Assembly: GCA_001972305.1 (NCBI GenBank)
Contig: BDDD01000560.1
Span: forward strand, 976,488 to 1,040,487
Length of the DNA stretch: 64,000 nucleotides
Direction: 5' to 3'
From: Cephalotus follicularis
Lineage: Eukaryota > Streptophyta > Magnoliopsida > Oxalidales > Cephalotaceae
The position numbers and the translations under genes were made by a program. Under the pieces are notes generated by a model. It had not been told where the DNA came from. It did no database searches and saw nothing but the letters and a program-made list of their open reading frames with translations. Within the stretch, counting starts at the first letter, position 1; every line of letters starts with the position of its first letter. This document shows, in pieces, positions 24,001 to 36,069 of this stretch.

Positions 24001-25475
24001 AATCCGTTCATGGTTTCCCAAGGAGTGATTGTGGCAAGTATGAGAGCACAACCGGAACATCTCGAGCGTATTTTGACTGCTCAGAATAGTGATGCTGAAT
24101 TGGGGAGTATTCGTGAGAACCTAGACACTGATTCTGAGTTCTCCATTCATACCGATGGCATATTGAGGTTCCGAGGAAGGATATGTGTTTCGGATGACGA
24201 GAGTATCAAGAATGAGCTATTGCAACAAGCTCATAAATCGAGATACAGTGTCCACCCAGGAAGATCCAAGATGTGGCACGACCTGAAGAAGAATTACTGG
24301 TGGAGTGGTATGAAAAGAGAAATTGCTGAATATGTAGCAAGATGTTTGACCTATCAGAGAGTGAAGGCTGAACATCAGAAACCTGCGGGACTGCTACAAT
24401 CGCTACCAGTGGTTGAATGGAAATGGGAACATGTGACCATGGACTTTGTGTCGGGATTGCCAAGGTCACGAAATCAACATGAGGCAGTGTGGGTTGTTGT
24501 GGACAGACTCACTAAGTCTGCACACTTTCTTCCAATGAACATGACATATTCTATCGAGAAGCTTGCCCGATTGTATATCCAGGAGATAGTGAGATTGCAT
24601 GGAGTGCCGGTCAGTATTGTCTGCGACCGTGATGCTAGATTTACTTCAAGGTTCTGAAGAAGTTCCAAACAGCCATGGGAACAACCTTGAACTTTAGCAC
24701 TGCATTTCACCCACAGACCAACGGACAGTCCGAGCGTACTATCCAGACTCTGGAGGATATGTTACGGGCTTGTATGATTGATTTTGCTGGGGGGATCATC
24801 TAGCACTGATTGAGTTCTCCTACAACAACAGTTTTCACACTAGCATTGGAATGGCTCCGTATGAAGCTTTGTACGGAAGAAAGTGCAGATCACCTATTTT
24901 CTGGGACGAGGTAGGTGAGAGACAAGTGCTTGGACCGAACTTGGTACAGGAAACCACTGATAAAGTGGAGATGATCAAGAAGAGATTACTAGCTGCACAG
25001 AGTCGGCAGAAGAGTTACGCCGATAGCAAGAGGAGGAACCTAGAGTTTGAGAAGGGAGATCATGTTTTCCTGAAGATCTCGCCTTCGAAAGGGATACACC
25101 GTTTTGGTCTTGAAGGGAAGTTGGCTCCAAGGTATATTGGACCTTACGAGATACTGGAGAGAGTGGGGGAGGTTGCATACCAGATTGCACTACCGCCTAG
25201 CTTGTCGGATGTACATAACGTATTTCATGTTTCCCTGTTATGGAAATACGTACCCGACCCATCTCACATTTTGAGCTACGACCCTTGATTCATCAGTCCT
25301 AGATTGACTTATGAAGAAAGACCGACAAATATTGTGGATCGCACGGAAAAGGGTCTAAGGAACAAGACCATCCCTATGGTCAAGGTGTTGTGGCGTTTTC
25401 ACGGAGCGGAGGAAGCTAGGTGGGAGCGTGAGGACGAAATGAGGGAGACATTTCCCCACTTGTTCGGAATGTAAT
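21061..25475 (+). pseudogene. pol: Element C pol: protease, RT, RNaseH, integrase, chromodomain (fossil)
   Basis: Plus-strand pol of the Tekay/Del-like chromovirus type. Protease: [11 protein letters not shown] near 21155-21185 and DVILGMDWL near 21365-21390. [20 protein letters not shown] near 21832-21885, [13 protein letters not shown] near 21960-22000, [11 protein letters not shown] near 22150-22185. RNase[16 protein letters not shown] near 22600-22645. Integrase: the zinc-binding HKSRY...CLTCQ block near 23230-23355, [10 protein letters not shown] near 23440, [13 protein letters not shown] near 23618-23655. C-terminus: RYIGPYEILERVGEVAYQ near 25130-25190 and a chromodomain-like end RWEREDEMRETFPHLFG near 25417-25470. 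RNaseH to integrase occurs twice, head to tail, as an approximately 1-kb duplication. It is broken in several places. Confidence 0.9.
22654..24656 (+). repeat. Head-to-tail internal repeat in C pol, period about 1.0 kb
   Basis: The segment from the middle of RNaseH to the integrase core is present twice in tandem, each copy about 1 kb and clearly diverged by scattered substitutions. Divergence between the copies suggests that they came from two different relatives rather than from a recent local duplication. Confidence 0.85.
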
Positions 25476-25507
25476 GTAAAGGCTAAATTCGAGGACAAAT
25501 TTTCTGT

Positions 25508-25520
25508 AAGGAGGGGGGAA
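25508..25520 (+). other. Polypurine tract of element C
   Basis: AAGGAGGGGGGAA directly before the LTR C2 start TGTAATAACCGC. This is the canonical position for plus-strand priming. Confidence 0.9.
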
Positions 25521-25693
25521 TGTAATAACCGCAAATTCAATTAATGTATATTGATCCAATTTTGAAATTAAATATACATTTTAATTGAGTTATTTGTCCA
25601 ATTATATCGATTTCTATGATTGGTAAATGCTTGGGATGAACAGAGATACATTTGGTGAAGTATCAAAGTTAAGAAACCCTAAATCAGCCCAAA

Positions 25694-25773
25694 CAGCCGA
25701 CTGTCACAGGGCAACAGCTGACTGTTTGCCACGAGATGAAGGCAGTCGACTGCCCACTATAGCCAGTTGACTG
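25694..25773. repeat. CAGYCGRCTG cluster, C LTR 2 upstream
   Basis: Four copies or variants (CAGCCGACTG, CAGCTGACTG, CAGTCGACTG, CAGTTGACTG) at the position equivalent to 17235-17313. Confidence 0.78.
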
Positions 25774-26786
25774 GAATTGCCCAGGACAGGTTCCTGGCAT
25801 GTGCAGGGACAAGAATTACAGATGGGTAGGAGGCATATGCGTTTCACCATCTGCCAAAACATGCAAAAGTGAATGATTGCATGTTCTCTAGAGACCTACA
25901 ACCTACAAATTGATAATTAATGAGAGAAAAGTGAAGAGAGGGATGCATGTGAGGGAAAGAAAAGAGAGAAGAGTGAGTGCATGTGACTAGGGAAGGAATC
26001 TGACGAATTCCTAAGTCTTTGAGACTTATATCAGCTGTTGTATGGTGTATTAGTGTTAGAAAAACACTGAGTGAAGTGAGAATTGCTAAGGATTTATTAA
26101 AAGCTTGCATTGGTAGGAATTGGAGAATTCAAAGAAGGAACCTTGAAGCTTTGGTCTCTTGGTAAGTTCTCAATCCGAATTATCTATTGTTATGATGATA
26201 ATGTGTCTAGGAATGTTAATATTTTCTGTTAATGGATTAGAATCAACAACTCTTAGAATTGAAATGGAAAGTAGTGATTGGATCAAGTGGAAATGGTGAC
26301 TATTACCTCTAGAATGGATTTTAATTATTGTTAATGTTAGGATATATGCTTACTGGTTTCTTCAGTATTTATATACCTTCTGTCAACACTTAAGATCAAT
26401 GAATCCAAGATTGAATGGTACTTGACATGGAATTCAAATGGAAATTGGAAAAGGAAGTTAAGACTCAAATGGAATAATGATTAACCACTGTTAGAATTAT
26501 TTAAACTTACTGGTACTAATGCATGTGTTCATAAACAAACATGCATAGATTGATTTTTGCTGGAATTGAAAGAGTGATTGGTGAAAAGTGACTTGGAACT
26601 CAAAGAGAAAGATCAAACTCAATTGATCTTGGGATAGCGATTTGAGGTAGGGGTAATGATATGTTATGGAAGATATGAGTATGCATATTGTGTATGGTTA
26701 TTTTCTGCATGATTACATGTGTTGAATTGATGGAAATTGAATTGAAAGTGCATGACTTGCTACTACCTGCATTTTCTGGGCATAGG

Positions 26787-26899
26787 CAGTCGACTGCCAC
26801 CCTTGGCAGTCGACTACTCAACCTATCCAGTCGACTGCCAAGGCAAAGCAGTCAACTACACAACCAAGGCAGTCGGCTAATCGTGAGAGCAGCCGATTG
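26787..26899. repeat. CAGYCGRCTG cluster, C LTR 2 downstream
   Basis: Six or so copies or variants in about 110 bases, at the position equivalent to 18375-18467 but with a different unit order. Confidence 0.8.
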
Positions 26900-28222
26900 T
26901 TCTGGGTAAATTTCCTGGAATAAGTCCTATTAAGGCCTCAATTTTGAATGTAATGAACTTGGACTCAATTTGGATGACTAGAACAGTTAATCCTGGCCTC
27001 ACATACAATTATATTCCAACTAAACAATGTACGCACTCCTTGTGAGAGTTGCATGTGAATTAACCATAAAGTGCCATTATTGTGAATCCTTGCATTGCTA
27101 TTGAATTGTGATATTGTTACTGGATATTCTACTGTCTTGTTAGTATATACTGTTTTTGGTGCTATTAACACCACTACCACTCGTATTCAAGGATTGGAAC
27201 CAATTATGGGCTATGTACCCAAATCATGATATTAACTATCATTTTCAAGTGAGTAATTATTGCCAAATAAACTACTGATTTTCCTCCTATATGAGAGGTA
27301 CCTACTGTTTTATTTCCCACACTGGAAACCATTATTGAAGTGATATCGTTTTCCTCCGAAGTGATGTACGATAAGTGACTTGTCATAGTTTCTAAAGAAA
27401 ACTACTTTTCTATTGCATATTGCTGATATATGTAATATTATTATTGAAATGCTTGAATTGTTTGTCTATGATTGCCGTGGTTGAGTGACGGAGGATGTCA
27501 CTGACTACGGAATGTGATTCTGGGTGCCAGGAGTTGGCCAGAGTATCACCCAAGTGTTCTGCAATGCAGAAATTGATTGTTAAACTACCCACCAACGTCG
27601 GTAGTAAGTGTTACCTTATCTATCATCTTCAGAGCGTAGGGTGATAGATAGGTGGTGCACAGTTGGTGCTAGGAGTTAGCGACATGTGACACCCAAGTGA
27701 GGGATGAATTTATTATACCCTTGTGCGGTATTCTTGCATATGGATTGTTTATGGCCACTTGGCATGATTGCTCATATATTGGCTCATTTAAATGTTATTT
27801 TGATATAAACTGTCATACCTGTTGCATTCATATATTCCTTATCATACATTATCTTCCTATTTAGCCAATTGAGGACAACAGCTAACCCCTACAATTTCAG
27901 ATTAAGCAAGGATATTTGGAGATTGCCGCTGAAGCTTGGAGAGCTTCTATTATCATTTAAGGTTGTTATTCCTTATTATGTATTATATTGTATCGAACGG
28001 ATCACATCCCGTGTTGTACTGTATTTTCCTTTTATTTAAGGATAATTATAGGTTTTACCCGTACGTAGTATGGGATGCGTGCGGACGGCTTGTAATATAT
28101 TCTGGCTTATCGAATGCTTCCGCAAATTTATTTATGAATTGTGCTGGAATATTATTTATGCTTATTTCTGATATCACCACATATGCTTGTCCTAACGTGA
28201 TTGGGAAATATGGGGTGTGACA

Positions 28223-30228
28223 AACAATCTCTTGAATTGATTTAGAAATGGTAATGAGAGGGAGAAGAATATGAATATGGGGCTTTGAGAGTTTAAGTAA
28301 CTTTAACTCGAATTATAGTTGTTGATTAGTTGTTATAAACTTACTGCTTCCCTTAAGTATACCTACTGTTGAACATGCATATCAGTAGATGGATTGAGTA
28401 AGTTATTTGGAATATGGGAAAGTGTCTTAAATGGGATTAGAGGCTTAGAAGTTCTAGTAATCCTTGATTCAACCAGATAATGATTATAGTAATTGATTAG
28501 TATATATACATACTGATTTCATGTATATATCTCCTGTCGCAAATGCAAATATAGACTGAAAACTACTGGAATTAAAGAAGTGATTGGTGAAAGAGGCTTG
28601 GAAAAACTCAAAGAGAAAGATCATTCCAATTGATCTTGGGATAAGCTATTGAGGTAGGGGTAACGATATGTTTTGGAACATATGAGCATGCATATCATGT
28701 ATGTTGTTTTCTGCATTGTTGCATGTTTGATTGTATTGGTATTGGATTGTAAAATATACAAACTGCTACTGCCTGCATTTCTGGGCAGAAGCAGTCGACT
28801 GTTCTTCATGGCAGTCGACTACTCAACCTATTCAGTCGACTGTTAAGTAAAGACAGTCGACTACTCAATCCAAACAGCCGACTGTTCTTGAGAGCAGTCG
28901 ACTGTCCTGGATAAAATTGCTGATATAGATTCTGTTTGGACCTCAAATTTGAATGTAATCAACTTGGCCTCCATATGGATGACTAGAACAGTTAATCATG
29001 GCCTCATATACAATTACATTCCAAAACTAAACAACGTACGCACTCCTTGTGAGAGTTGCATATGAATGACTTTGAAATGCTATTCTTGTGAATCCTTGAA
29101 TTGCTACTGCTTGGTTATTGTTACTGAATATACTACTGTCATATTAGTATAAACTGTTTTACTGTCATTTAACACCACTACCACTTGTATTTCAATAATT
29201 GAAACCAACTATGGGCTATGTACCCAAATTATGATATCAACTATCATTTTCAAATGAATGATTATTTCCAAATGAACTACTGATTTTTCCTCCTATATGA
29301 GAGGTACCTACTGTTTTGTTTCCCAAACTGGAAACCAATATTGAATTGAAGTCGTTTTCCTCTTATAAGATGTACGATAAATGAATTGTTATATGTTTCT
29401 AAAGAAAACAACTTTTATATTGCATATTATTGATATATGTAATATTATTATTGAAATGCTTGAATTGTTTGTCTATGCTTATTGCCATAGCCGAGTGATG
29501 GAGGATGTCACTGACTACGGAAGTGATCCTGGGTGCCAGGAGTTGGCCAGAGTATCACCCAAACGTGTCTGCATTGCAGATCTTATTTGTTAAACTACCG
29601 TCCAACGCCGGTAGTAAATGTTACCCTATCTATCATCTTCGGTGCGTAGGGTGATAGTTAGGTGGTGCGCAGTTGGTGCTAGGAGTTAGCGACATGTGAC
29701 ACCCAATTGAGGATGAATTGATTGTACCCTTGTGCGGTATTCTTGCATATGTATTGTTTATGGCCACTTGGCGTGATTGCTCATATATTGGCACATTTAA
29801 ATGATATTTTATATATAACTGTCATACATGTTGCATTCATATATTCCTTAACATGCATTATCTTCCTACTAAGCCAAGTGAGGACAACGGCTAACCCCTA
29901 GAATTTCAAATTAAGTGAAGACGTCGGAGTTGCTGCTAAGGCTTGGAGAGCTTCTTATTTTCGATTTAAGGTTGTTATTTCCCTTATGATGTATTGTATC
30001 GAATGGATCACACTCCGTGTACTGTTGTATTTTTCCTTATGTAAGGATAATTATTTTACTTGTTCCCGCATGTAGTATGGGATGCGTGCGGATGGCTTGT
30101 GTTATATTCCGGCTTAATAACTGCTTCCGCAAATTATTTATGAATTATTGAATGAGATGCTGGAATATTATGTTAATCCTGATATCACCATATATGCTTG
30201 TCTATATTTTGAATAACGGGGTGTGACA
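28223..30228 (+). repeat. Element C LTR 3 (partial, C1-like)
   Basis: About 2.0 kb matching 17809-19791 of LTR C1 almost base for base, ending GGGGTGTGACA and followed by TCAGG, the probable partner of the TCAAG before C1. It starts directly at the end of C2. The outer LTRs C1 and C3 are therefore a pair. Confidence 0.88.
28792..28904. repeat. CAGYCGRCTG cluster, C LTR 3
   Basis: Same cluster as 18375-18467 with one additional CAGTCGACTG unit. Confidence 0.82.
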
Positions 30229-30233
30229 TCAGG

Positions 30234-30767
30234 TCTAAGGATACAACGCAGGCTAAGACCTACAATTCACCATAGACTATACACTACAGAGACAATAGGA
30301 ATCCTATTGACAAAGGTATTAGCATTCCAAATAGGTAACTTATGGTGGGTCAGTTCTGTGTCATGCTCTCAACATGCACCCGCATCAGCTTTAGGGTAAA
30401 CCCAAATGGCAATGAGATGATCCATCCCCCACACACAAGAAGGCAAGAATAATACGGTAAGTCTTTACGGTTCATCAATTGCCCTAAGAAGGTGAACCTA
30501 TGACTTGGAACGTTTTTTCAGAAGGGAGTAAGGATCTCATTCTCATAACCTCCCAAGCACGAGATCTAACCCTTTTTCGACAGGGCGCTATATATGTATT
30601 CAGTTGACATGGTGATCAACTGATTCGTAGAGACGGTTTGGGATAATACATATAGCCTTTGCCATTTTTGAATATAACATGCACATAACACGTGTATGGA
30701 ATTAAGAATGTATAAATCAAGAGTGTATAACCACCTCGTGGCATGTAGGGACACCCATAATCTAACA
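30234..30767 (-). repeat. Element B 5' LTR, outer part
   Basis: Outer (5') part of the Copia B LTR, beginning TGTTAGATTATGG on the minus strand at 30767, where Tat element D coding sequence stops abruptly. It contains a 7-bp stem CAGTTGA...TCAACTG near 30600-30625. It joins the inner part at 15189-17066 once the C insertion is set aside. Confidence 0.65.
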
Positions 30768-31697
30768 CATCTCTCCTATAAAGCCTACCAGAGGAGTCTT
30801 CACTGGCTTCAGCTGGTCCTCTGGAATTCTCAACTGATCAAAATCCGGCTTGTAGAGGATGTTTGCCGAGCTCCTACTATCGAGGAGGATTCTCTTCATA
30901 GTGAATAACTCCACCTGAAGAGTGACCACCACTGGATCATCATGAGGGAGATGTACTCCCTTCAAGTCCGCCTCTGAGAAGGATATTACCTCTTCTTCTC
31001 CACCAATCTTCAACCTTTTTCCATACGTGTGTTGTTGTTGCACGGAAAAGGTTTTTGGCATAGGCTTTTCTAGCCCGATTATGATCGCTGCTAAATGTGA
31101 CCCCTCCGGAGATTGTATGTATCACTCCTATGGGCTGCTGCTCCGCTTCCAGCTGTGGAGCTTCTTCTCTAAGCTCCCTTCTTCCCTGGGGAACATCTCT
31201 ATCCATGTACTTCCTTAGATCACCTTTGCGAATCCAATCTTCTAGCTGATTTTTCAAATGCCTACACCCCCTCCGTATCATGCCCATTATCACGGCGGTA
31301 TCAGAAATATTTGTTTGAGTCCCTCTTGTCTGTTGGGGATCTCAATGGAGCTGGCCACTAGATTGGGACTCTATCCTTCTCCACCGCTAGTATTCTAGTC
31401 CGTGTCTCCAAGAGAGGGGCAAAATTGTTGTAGTTGGGGATTGGTGATTCCATTTTTGGTGACTCCTCCCTCTTGGAGAGATTATGCCTCAGGTCATCCT
31501 TTTGTCAATTCTGGCCCCCCTTTCTCTTCTACTTCTTCCCTGGAGCACTTCTTGAGTGCTTCTCTTTCTCCTAATGATCAGACCATGAGGTCTTCTGCTT
31601 CCTAGCCGCCAACCTCCTCTGCATTCACATATTTCTCTACTCGTTTAAGGAGGTCTTCCATAACATGGGCTAGCTTCTTCATCAGTGAGAAGGTGAA
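30768..31697 (-). pseudogene. Tat-lineage element D: end of gag and protease (fossil)
   Basis: Minus-strand Ty3/Gypsy Tat-type sequence. It reads VISFSEADLKGVHLPHDDP near 30940-30985, then a protease block around RILLDSRSSANILYKPDF near 30855-30905, ending LKPVKTPLVGFIGE at 30768 where Copia B begins. The higher part carries Tat-like linker sequence with HTISGGV near 31100-31130, the usual motif ahead of the protease. It is the downstream continuation of the gag at 47641-48700 across solo LTR H. It is broken. RT and beyond would lie left of the window. Confidence 0.75.
31693..31697. repeat. Target-site duplication GTGAA, left copy (LTR H)
   Basis: GTGAA before LTR H at 31698; the same five bases follow its end at 47641-47645. 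This shows that the whole 15.9-kb block between them entered element D by way of one LTR-element insertion. Confidence 0.82.
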
Positions 31698-31833
31698 TGT
31701 ATTATCCTGATTCGATGCGTGTACGTGATTATATGTTGAGTTTTGTCATATGTTATGTGTTGTTTTGTTGGATAGTTTGAATTTTTTTTAAAATTTGTTT
31801 TTGAAAAACTCTCTTTTTCTTTCTATAGTGAAA

Positions 31834-32015
31834 ACGTCAACGTATTCGTTGGTTCTTTTGCAAAGCGTCGACCCTTTTTATTAACCGTCGATGCTTTGGT
31901 ACTTGTTTTCTTTGTTTCTCGTGGTTTATCATGTCGACTCTTATAGTTTTAACATCGACACTTTTGTGTTAAGGCTTAAGCACTGGCACTCTGTCTAGAC
32001 CAGCGACGCTTTAAG
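31834..32015. repeat. GTCGACGC word array (LTR H, part 1)
   Basis: Degenerate copies such as GCGTCGACCC, CGTCGATGCTTT, TGTCGACTC and GCGACGCTTT. The array continues at 37934-38230 and 45668-45702 after the insertions. Confidence 0.65.
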
Positions 32016-33210
32016 TCTCTTTTTCCTTAATTGTGCATGGACTATCTGGCTGAGTATGGAATGTGGGATTCTTGCCATTTTTGTATATCCGTTTTCCATC
32101 TATGTCGAACGCGTTTTATGCATAAAAAGGAATGTCTTAATTCACCTGTTTTTTGCCATTAGTCTTACACGTTTTGACATTTAAAATGTCACGTTCCTCT
32201 TTCTTTTTAAACCCATCATCTGCATTGTTCTTCAAACAACACAGCTGTAATACCCCGTTATTCATGTGAATATTTTCGGACTTTTAATTTGTTTTGGTTA
32301 TATTGTTGGTCTATTTTGAATTTTTTGGGCTTTTATGTTTTGGGTTATATGGTACCATCCTTGGGCTTCTAGATAATTGTTGGAATATGATTATGGAAAA
32401 AGAAAAATTAATTGTTTCATATTTTAAATTAGTTTTTAAAATGAATATGGTAAAAGTGTTTTATTAGAAAACAAAATAATATATTTTAGGCAAAACTTAT
32501 TTCTTTTCCTTATTTCTTCTCTTTCTCTCCCGTACGTTTCTTCTCTCTTTCTCCCAAATCTGATTCTCTTCCTTCTTCCTCTCCCTCAATCCCGAAAATT
32601 CATCCCACTTTCCTTATCATATCAGATTGTGATTCTCTCTTACCTTATCTAAGTCGATTTTTGCCTCTTTGATTCTGTTTATGTATGCCAATTGCCATTG
32701 TCTACACCACCGCTGTTTTATTGTGCAAAGTAGCCAAACCAACAAGCTTGGAGTTGTTTTTGTTCCTCTTGAAATTGTTCATCATATCAGGTTTGTTTCC
32801 CTATGTTGTGTTGGTTTAGTAATTAGTTTTGGTTGTAATGTTATCCGATTATATTGTATATAGGCTGCTAGAGTGTTATTGGTTTTGATTCCTGTAACTC
32901 TAAGTTCTGTCATGGCTTTTGAACCTGTCAACATACATTAGGTAGGGGTTACATACTGGTTTTGATAAAGGATAATGACAATTGACAGAAAATTGATTAT
33001 GTAGTTATGTATGCAATGAATTGGAATTTGCCTCTCTATAAAGTATGATCACCAATTGCATGAATTTCTTGTTCCTTAATGTTCATGTGCATCTGTTGTG
33101 TCACATAAGTTCTATATAAGTGTTTATGACCCTCTGATAATGTGATACACAAGTTTTGACAGAAAATTGGCATAGGTTTGTTTTGATTTCTGCTATTCTG
33201 TTGCCCAGAA

Positions 33211-33415
33211 CAGCCGGCTGTCTATTTAAACAGTCAACTATTTAGCTTTGAGTAGTCAGCTATCTTAAGAAATAGTCGGCTATTTGTCTTACACAGTCGA
33301 CTGGACTCATGTCCCAGTCGACTGGCTGCAGCCCAGTTCGTGTAGTCGGCTGCCTATGTTGTACAGTCGACTGCCACCCTTTGAACAGTCGACTGGATTT
33401 TGTTACAGTCGGCTG
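33211..33415. repeat. CAGYCGRCTG array (LTR G)
   Basis: Ten units in about 205 bases, including the full palindromes CAGCCGGCTG and CAGTCGACTG and the half-forms CAGTCGGCTG and TAGTCGGCTG. All base combinations at the two variable positions are represented in this window. Confidence 0.85.
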
Positions 33416-35116
33416 GTTTTGTCCAGTAAATTCTGGTTTCATGTTTTGTTATTCGTTTGTTCTTCTAATGAATCGAAATCTGTTTTAAACATTGTTTAAC
33501 TTCTGTTTTGATATTCGGAAGTAGTTTTTGAATCCTTATGTGTATGATATTGTATCTTTTAGATTTTTGTGCTACGATGGGCAATTAGAAATTGTTGATC
33601 AATTCTTAAGTCATTTCTGTAATCGCTTAAGGTACGGATTTTTTGTTCCTTGATACCCTCCTATTGGTTTTATTATAGTAAACAAAAAAAAAGATAGTTT
33701 TACTTTATGAATAATGTATGGATTTTTCGTTCTTGGTTTACTCGTTCGATTTTAATTGAAATGAATTCAATTGTGTTTTGAGTGCGGATATTTCTCATCT
33801 TGGACATCTGATTTATTTGAAATAAATCCAGTTTTATGAGTATTCCTCTTTCGGTTTATGAAATTTGTTATGTTTGGATTTTGAAAATAAAGTCACTGGA
33901 TATTGTATGAGATAAATATTTATGACTTTACAAATTGGTTATGATATGTTTACGAAAGGTTATGAAATAGTCTCTTTGTTTTGAAAATAAATGAATTGAT
34001 TCCGATTTATGAAAGTATACTGATTTTGATATTGAACATTACTTTCACTATCGAAGTATGTTAAACAAAAATGACTTCCAAATTAAGAAGTATGTTAAAG
34101 ATTATGATATGTTCAAAAAATGTTTAGAAAATCTGTTTATGTTTTTAAATTGTTTTGGAATAAAACAATATTTTTGGAATAAGGATATACAGAGATATGT
34201 CCTACCTATCGAGGTACCATAGGCATGTCGTAGGCCTGGCACGGGGACATGACACTTCCGTAGCGGTGTGATTAGTCTACGTCGTCTCTCTATGTTATGA
34301 ATAAATCCCATGAGGTGGATTTATGGATCCGTTACGTATGATAGAGGCGTATGGGTCGATCCTAGAATATGTTAAGGATTCGGATATTGGGGATTGATTG
34401 TGTAGTGTCGTACACGTCTTTCCATCGGAGCATGTGGGCCTTGCAAACCCTTGCAATTATTCATACGTGTATGAAATTTTGGATCTCTGTGATGAGAGTA
34501 TGGTATCAGATAAATCTCTGTTTTATTCTATTTTAGAATCTTTAACTCGGATAATGTTAAAGAAATTTAGATATTGTTCGGATACTGTTTTGGAAAAATT
34601 AGATTGGCTTTGAAACTTGGATTAGGCTTTGAAATGTGAAATATTGCTTTGAAAATCAGATTTTGCCTTCGGATATCGATTTGAAAATTGATAATGTTTG
34701 AAATGCGAATATTTGTTTGGAATAGACAGAATCATTTATATGACCTTTCCTTTTTCTTTCCGAATTAATATTAAACTATTTTAGACATGAGATTTTTGGT
34801 ATTTAAAGGTCCAGGTATTTTCTATTCTCTAAAGTATCATTTTATGTTTTATGATTCTATATCCGTACTGAGGTTTGCTCAGCTGTGTTTTGTTTTCCAT
34901 GCGGCAGGTATTCTGGGATAGCATCCGGGAAATGTGTGAAGATAGAGATGTCACCTATGTCTGAGGATCACCTAGGAGATTGATCCGTTTATGTGTTATT
35001 GCCTTATAGTTATGTTAGGACCTGCCTTTGAACAATGTTAAGCCTTTTAGTTTATGACTTTGGATTATGATTTTAACTTGTGTTTTAGCTTTCAGTTTAT
35101 GAATAAAGTTTCAGAC

Positions 35117-35156
35117 TATGTTTTAGATTTTGTTATATATATATATATATATATAT
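35117..35156. repeat. (TA)n microsatellite
   Basis: About eleven TA units around 35135-35156 in the end of LTR G. Similar (TA)n runs occur near 45150-45170, 46970-47010 and 58343-58355. Confidence 0.7.
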
Positions 35157-35557
35157 GAATGATAAGTTTAGACCACCACGTATTTTGAAAATAAGATAAG
35201 CTAATATTTTGATAAAAGGAATAAAATTGAGAATTGTTATATGATATGTTAGGTATAGTTTTGGATTATGAACCGTAATGACTCCCACCATTCGGGGGTG
35301 TTACTTTTTCTCTCTATTGTTCTTCATTGTTTTGGCATCAACCGAAGGTAATTTCTAAACATAAACTTTAGTTTTCATTGTTTATCATTGTGACGACCCG
35401 AATTCCCTTTTTGTATTGTTCATGCATATTTTGTACCGTATTGGACCGTATCGAATTGTATTGAATTGAGGTATTCCTATACCTATTGTTATCGTATTGA
35501 TTACATGCATGTATAGTCGGGATTTTGGGCTGAGTTTCGGAGAATTGACCGAATTGA

Positions 35558-35566
35558 CTATATAAG
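35558..35566 (+). promoter_or_regulatory. TATA-like box in A-family LTR
   Basis: CTATATAAG followed by a CTCTCT-rich leader. The equivalent place is altered in some sister LTRs. It is the likely U3 promoter and puts the palindrome array downstream, in transcribed sequence. Confidence 0.55.
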
Positions 35567-36069
35567 TCAATTCTTACTCTCATTCTCTCATATTCCCATT
35601 CTTCTCCCTCTCTCTATCCTTCTCCCTCTCTCTCTCTAGTTGAGCATCCTCCCTCCATCTCCCTAGCAACCCCGGATTGAATCTCCATCAACAAGGATCA
35701 CGATTGCAAGTTGCGGCTTGCCGATTGAACAAGAAAGTAGCGGGTTCTTGGGTGATTCCTGCCGATCAATTGATTGAAAGCTTAACTTTTGAGGCTTCGT
35801 TATAGGTAGGACTTCCCTACTTGATTTGCCTATTGCTTAATTGCATATTGATTGAATGATTGTATTGTATAGAATTGTGAAACTAGGGTTTTTATTGATA
35901 TCCTCGATCTAATTGATCTAGAAGGATTAAAACTGAAATTTGAAGGTTAAAACAAGTTTTACTAACCTTAAATGATTGATTTTAACCCTTAGTTTTCATA
36001 GAATGGCTTTAAATTTGATTTTGACTTGAGATTGGCCACTTTTTTTGCACAAAAACTGACCCTGCCCAG

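Larger units (their letters stand above)
25521..28222 (+). repeat. Element C LTR 2 (complete, divergent)
   Basis: 2.70 kb with the same ends as C1 (TGTAATAACCGC...GGGGTGTGACA) and the same architecture. Many substitutions and small indels separate it from both C1 and C3, so it represents another subfamily. It carries CAGYCGRCTG clusters at 25694-25773 and 26787-26899. Confidence 0.88.
17067..30228 (+). mobile_element. Element C: composite Ty3/Gypsy chromovirus with three LTRs
   Basis: A plus-strand chromovirus inserted in the LTR of Copia B. Order: LTR C1 (17067-19791), primer site, gag, protease, RT, RNaseH, integrase, chromodomain-like tail, polypurine tract, LTR C2 (25521-28222), then directly a partial third LTR C3 (28223-30228). 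C1 and C3 look about 98% alike by eye, while C2 is clearly more distant although it follows the polypurine tract. Pol also contains a head-to-tail repeat of about 1 kb. The simplest reading is a fusion of two nested relatives. It is broken, with about five or more breaks. Confidence 0.88.
32246..35304 (+). mobile_element. Solo LTR G
   Basis: About 3.06 kb from TGTAATACCCCG to GGGGGTGTTAC, plus-oriented and inserted into LTR H. It is related to H in its 3' half. It carries ten CAGYCGRCTG units at 33211-33415. No gag or pol is present. I could not find a clean target duplication, so the ends are less certain than for its neighbours. Confidence 0.72.

Noticed and set aside
30234-30767. Separate unknown element between C and D
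   Set aside because: Its TGTTAG end and continuity with 15189-17066 across C fit one Copia LTR better; a base-level LTR partner outside the window would be needed to be certain.
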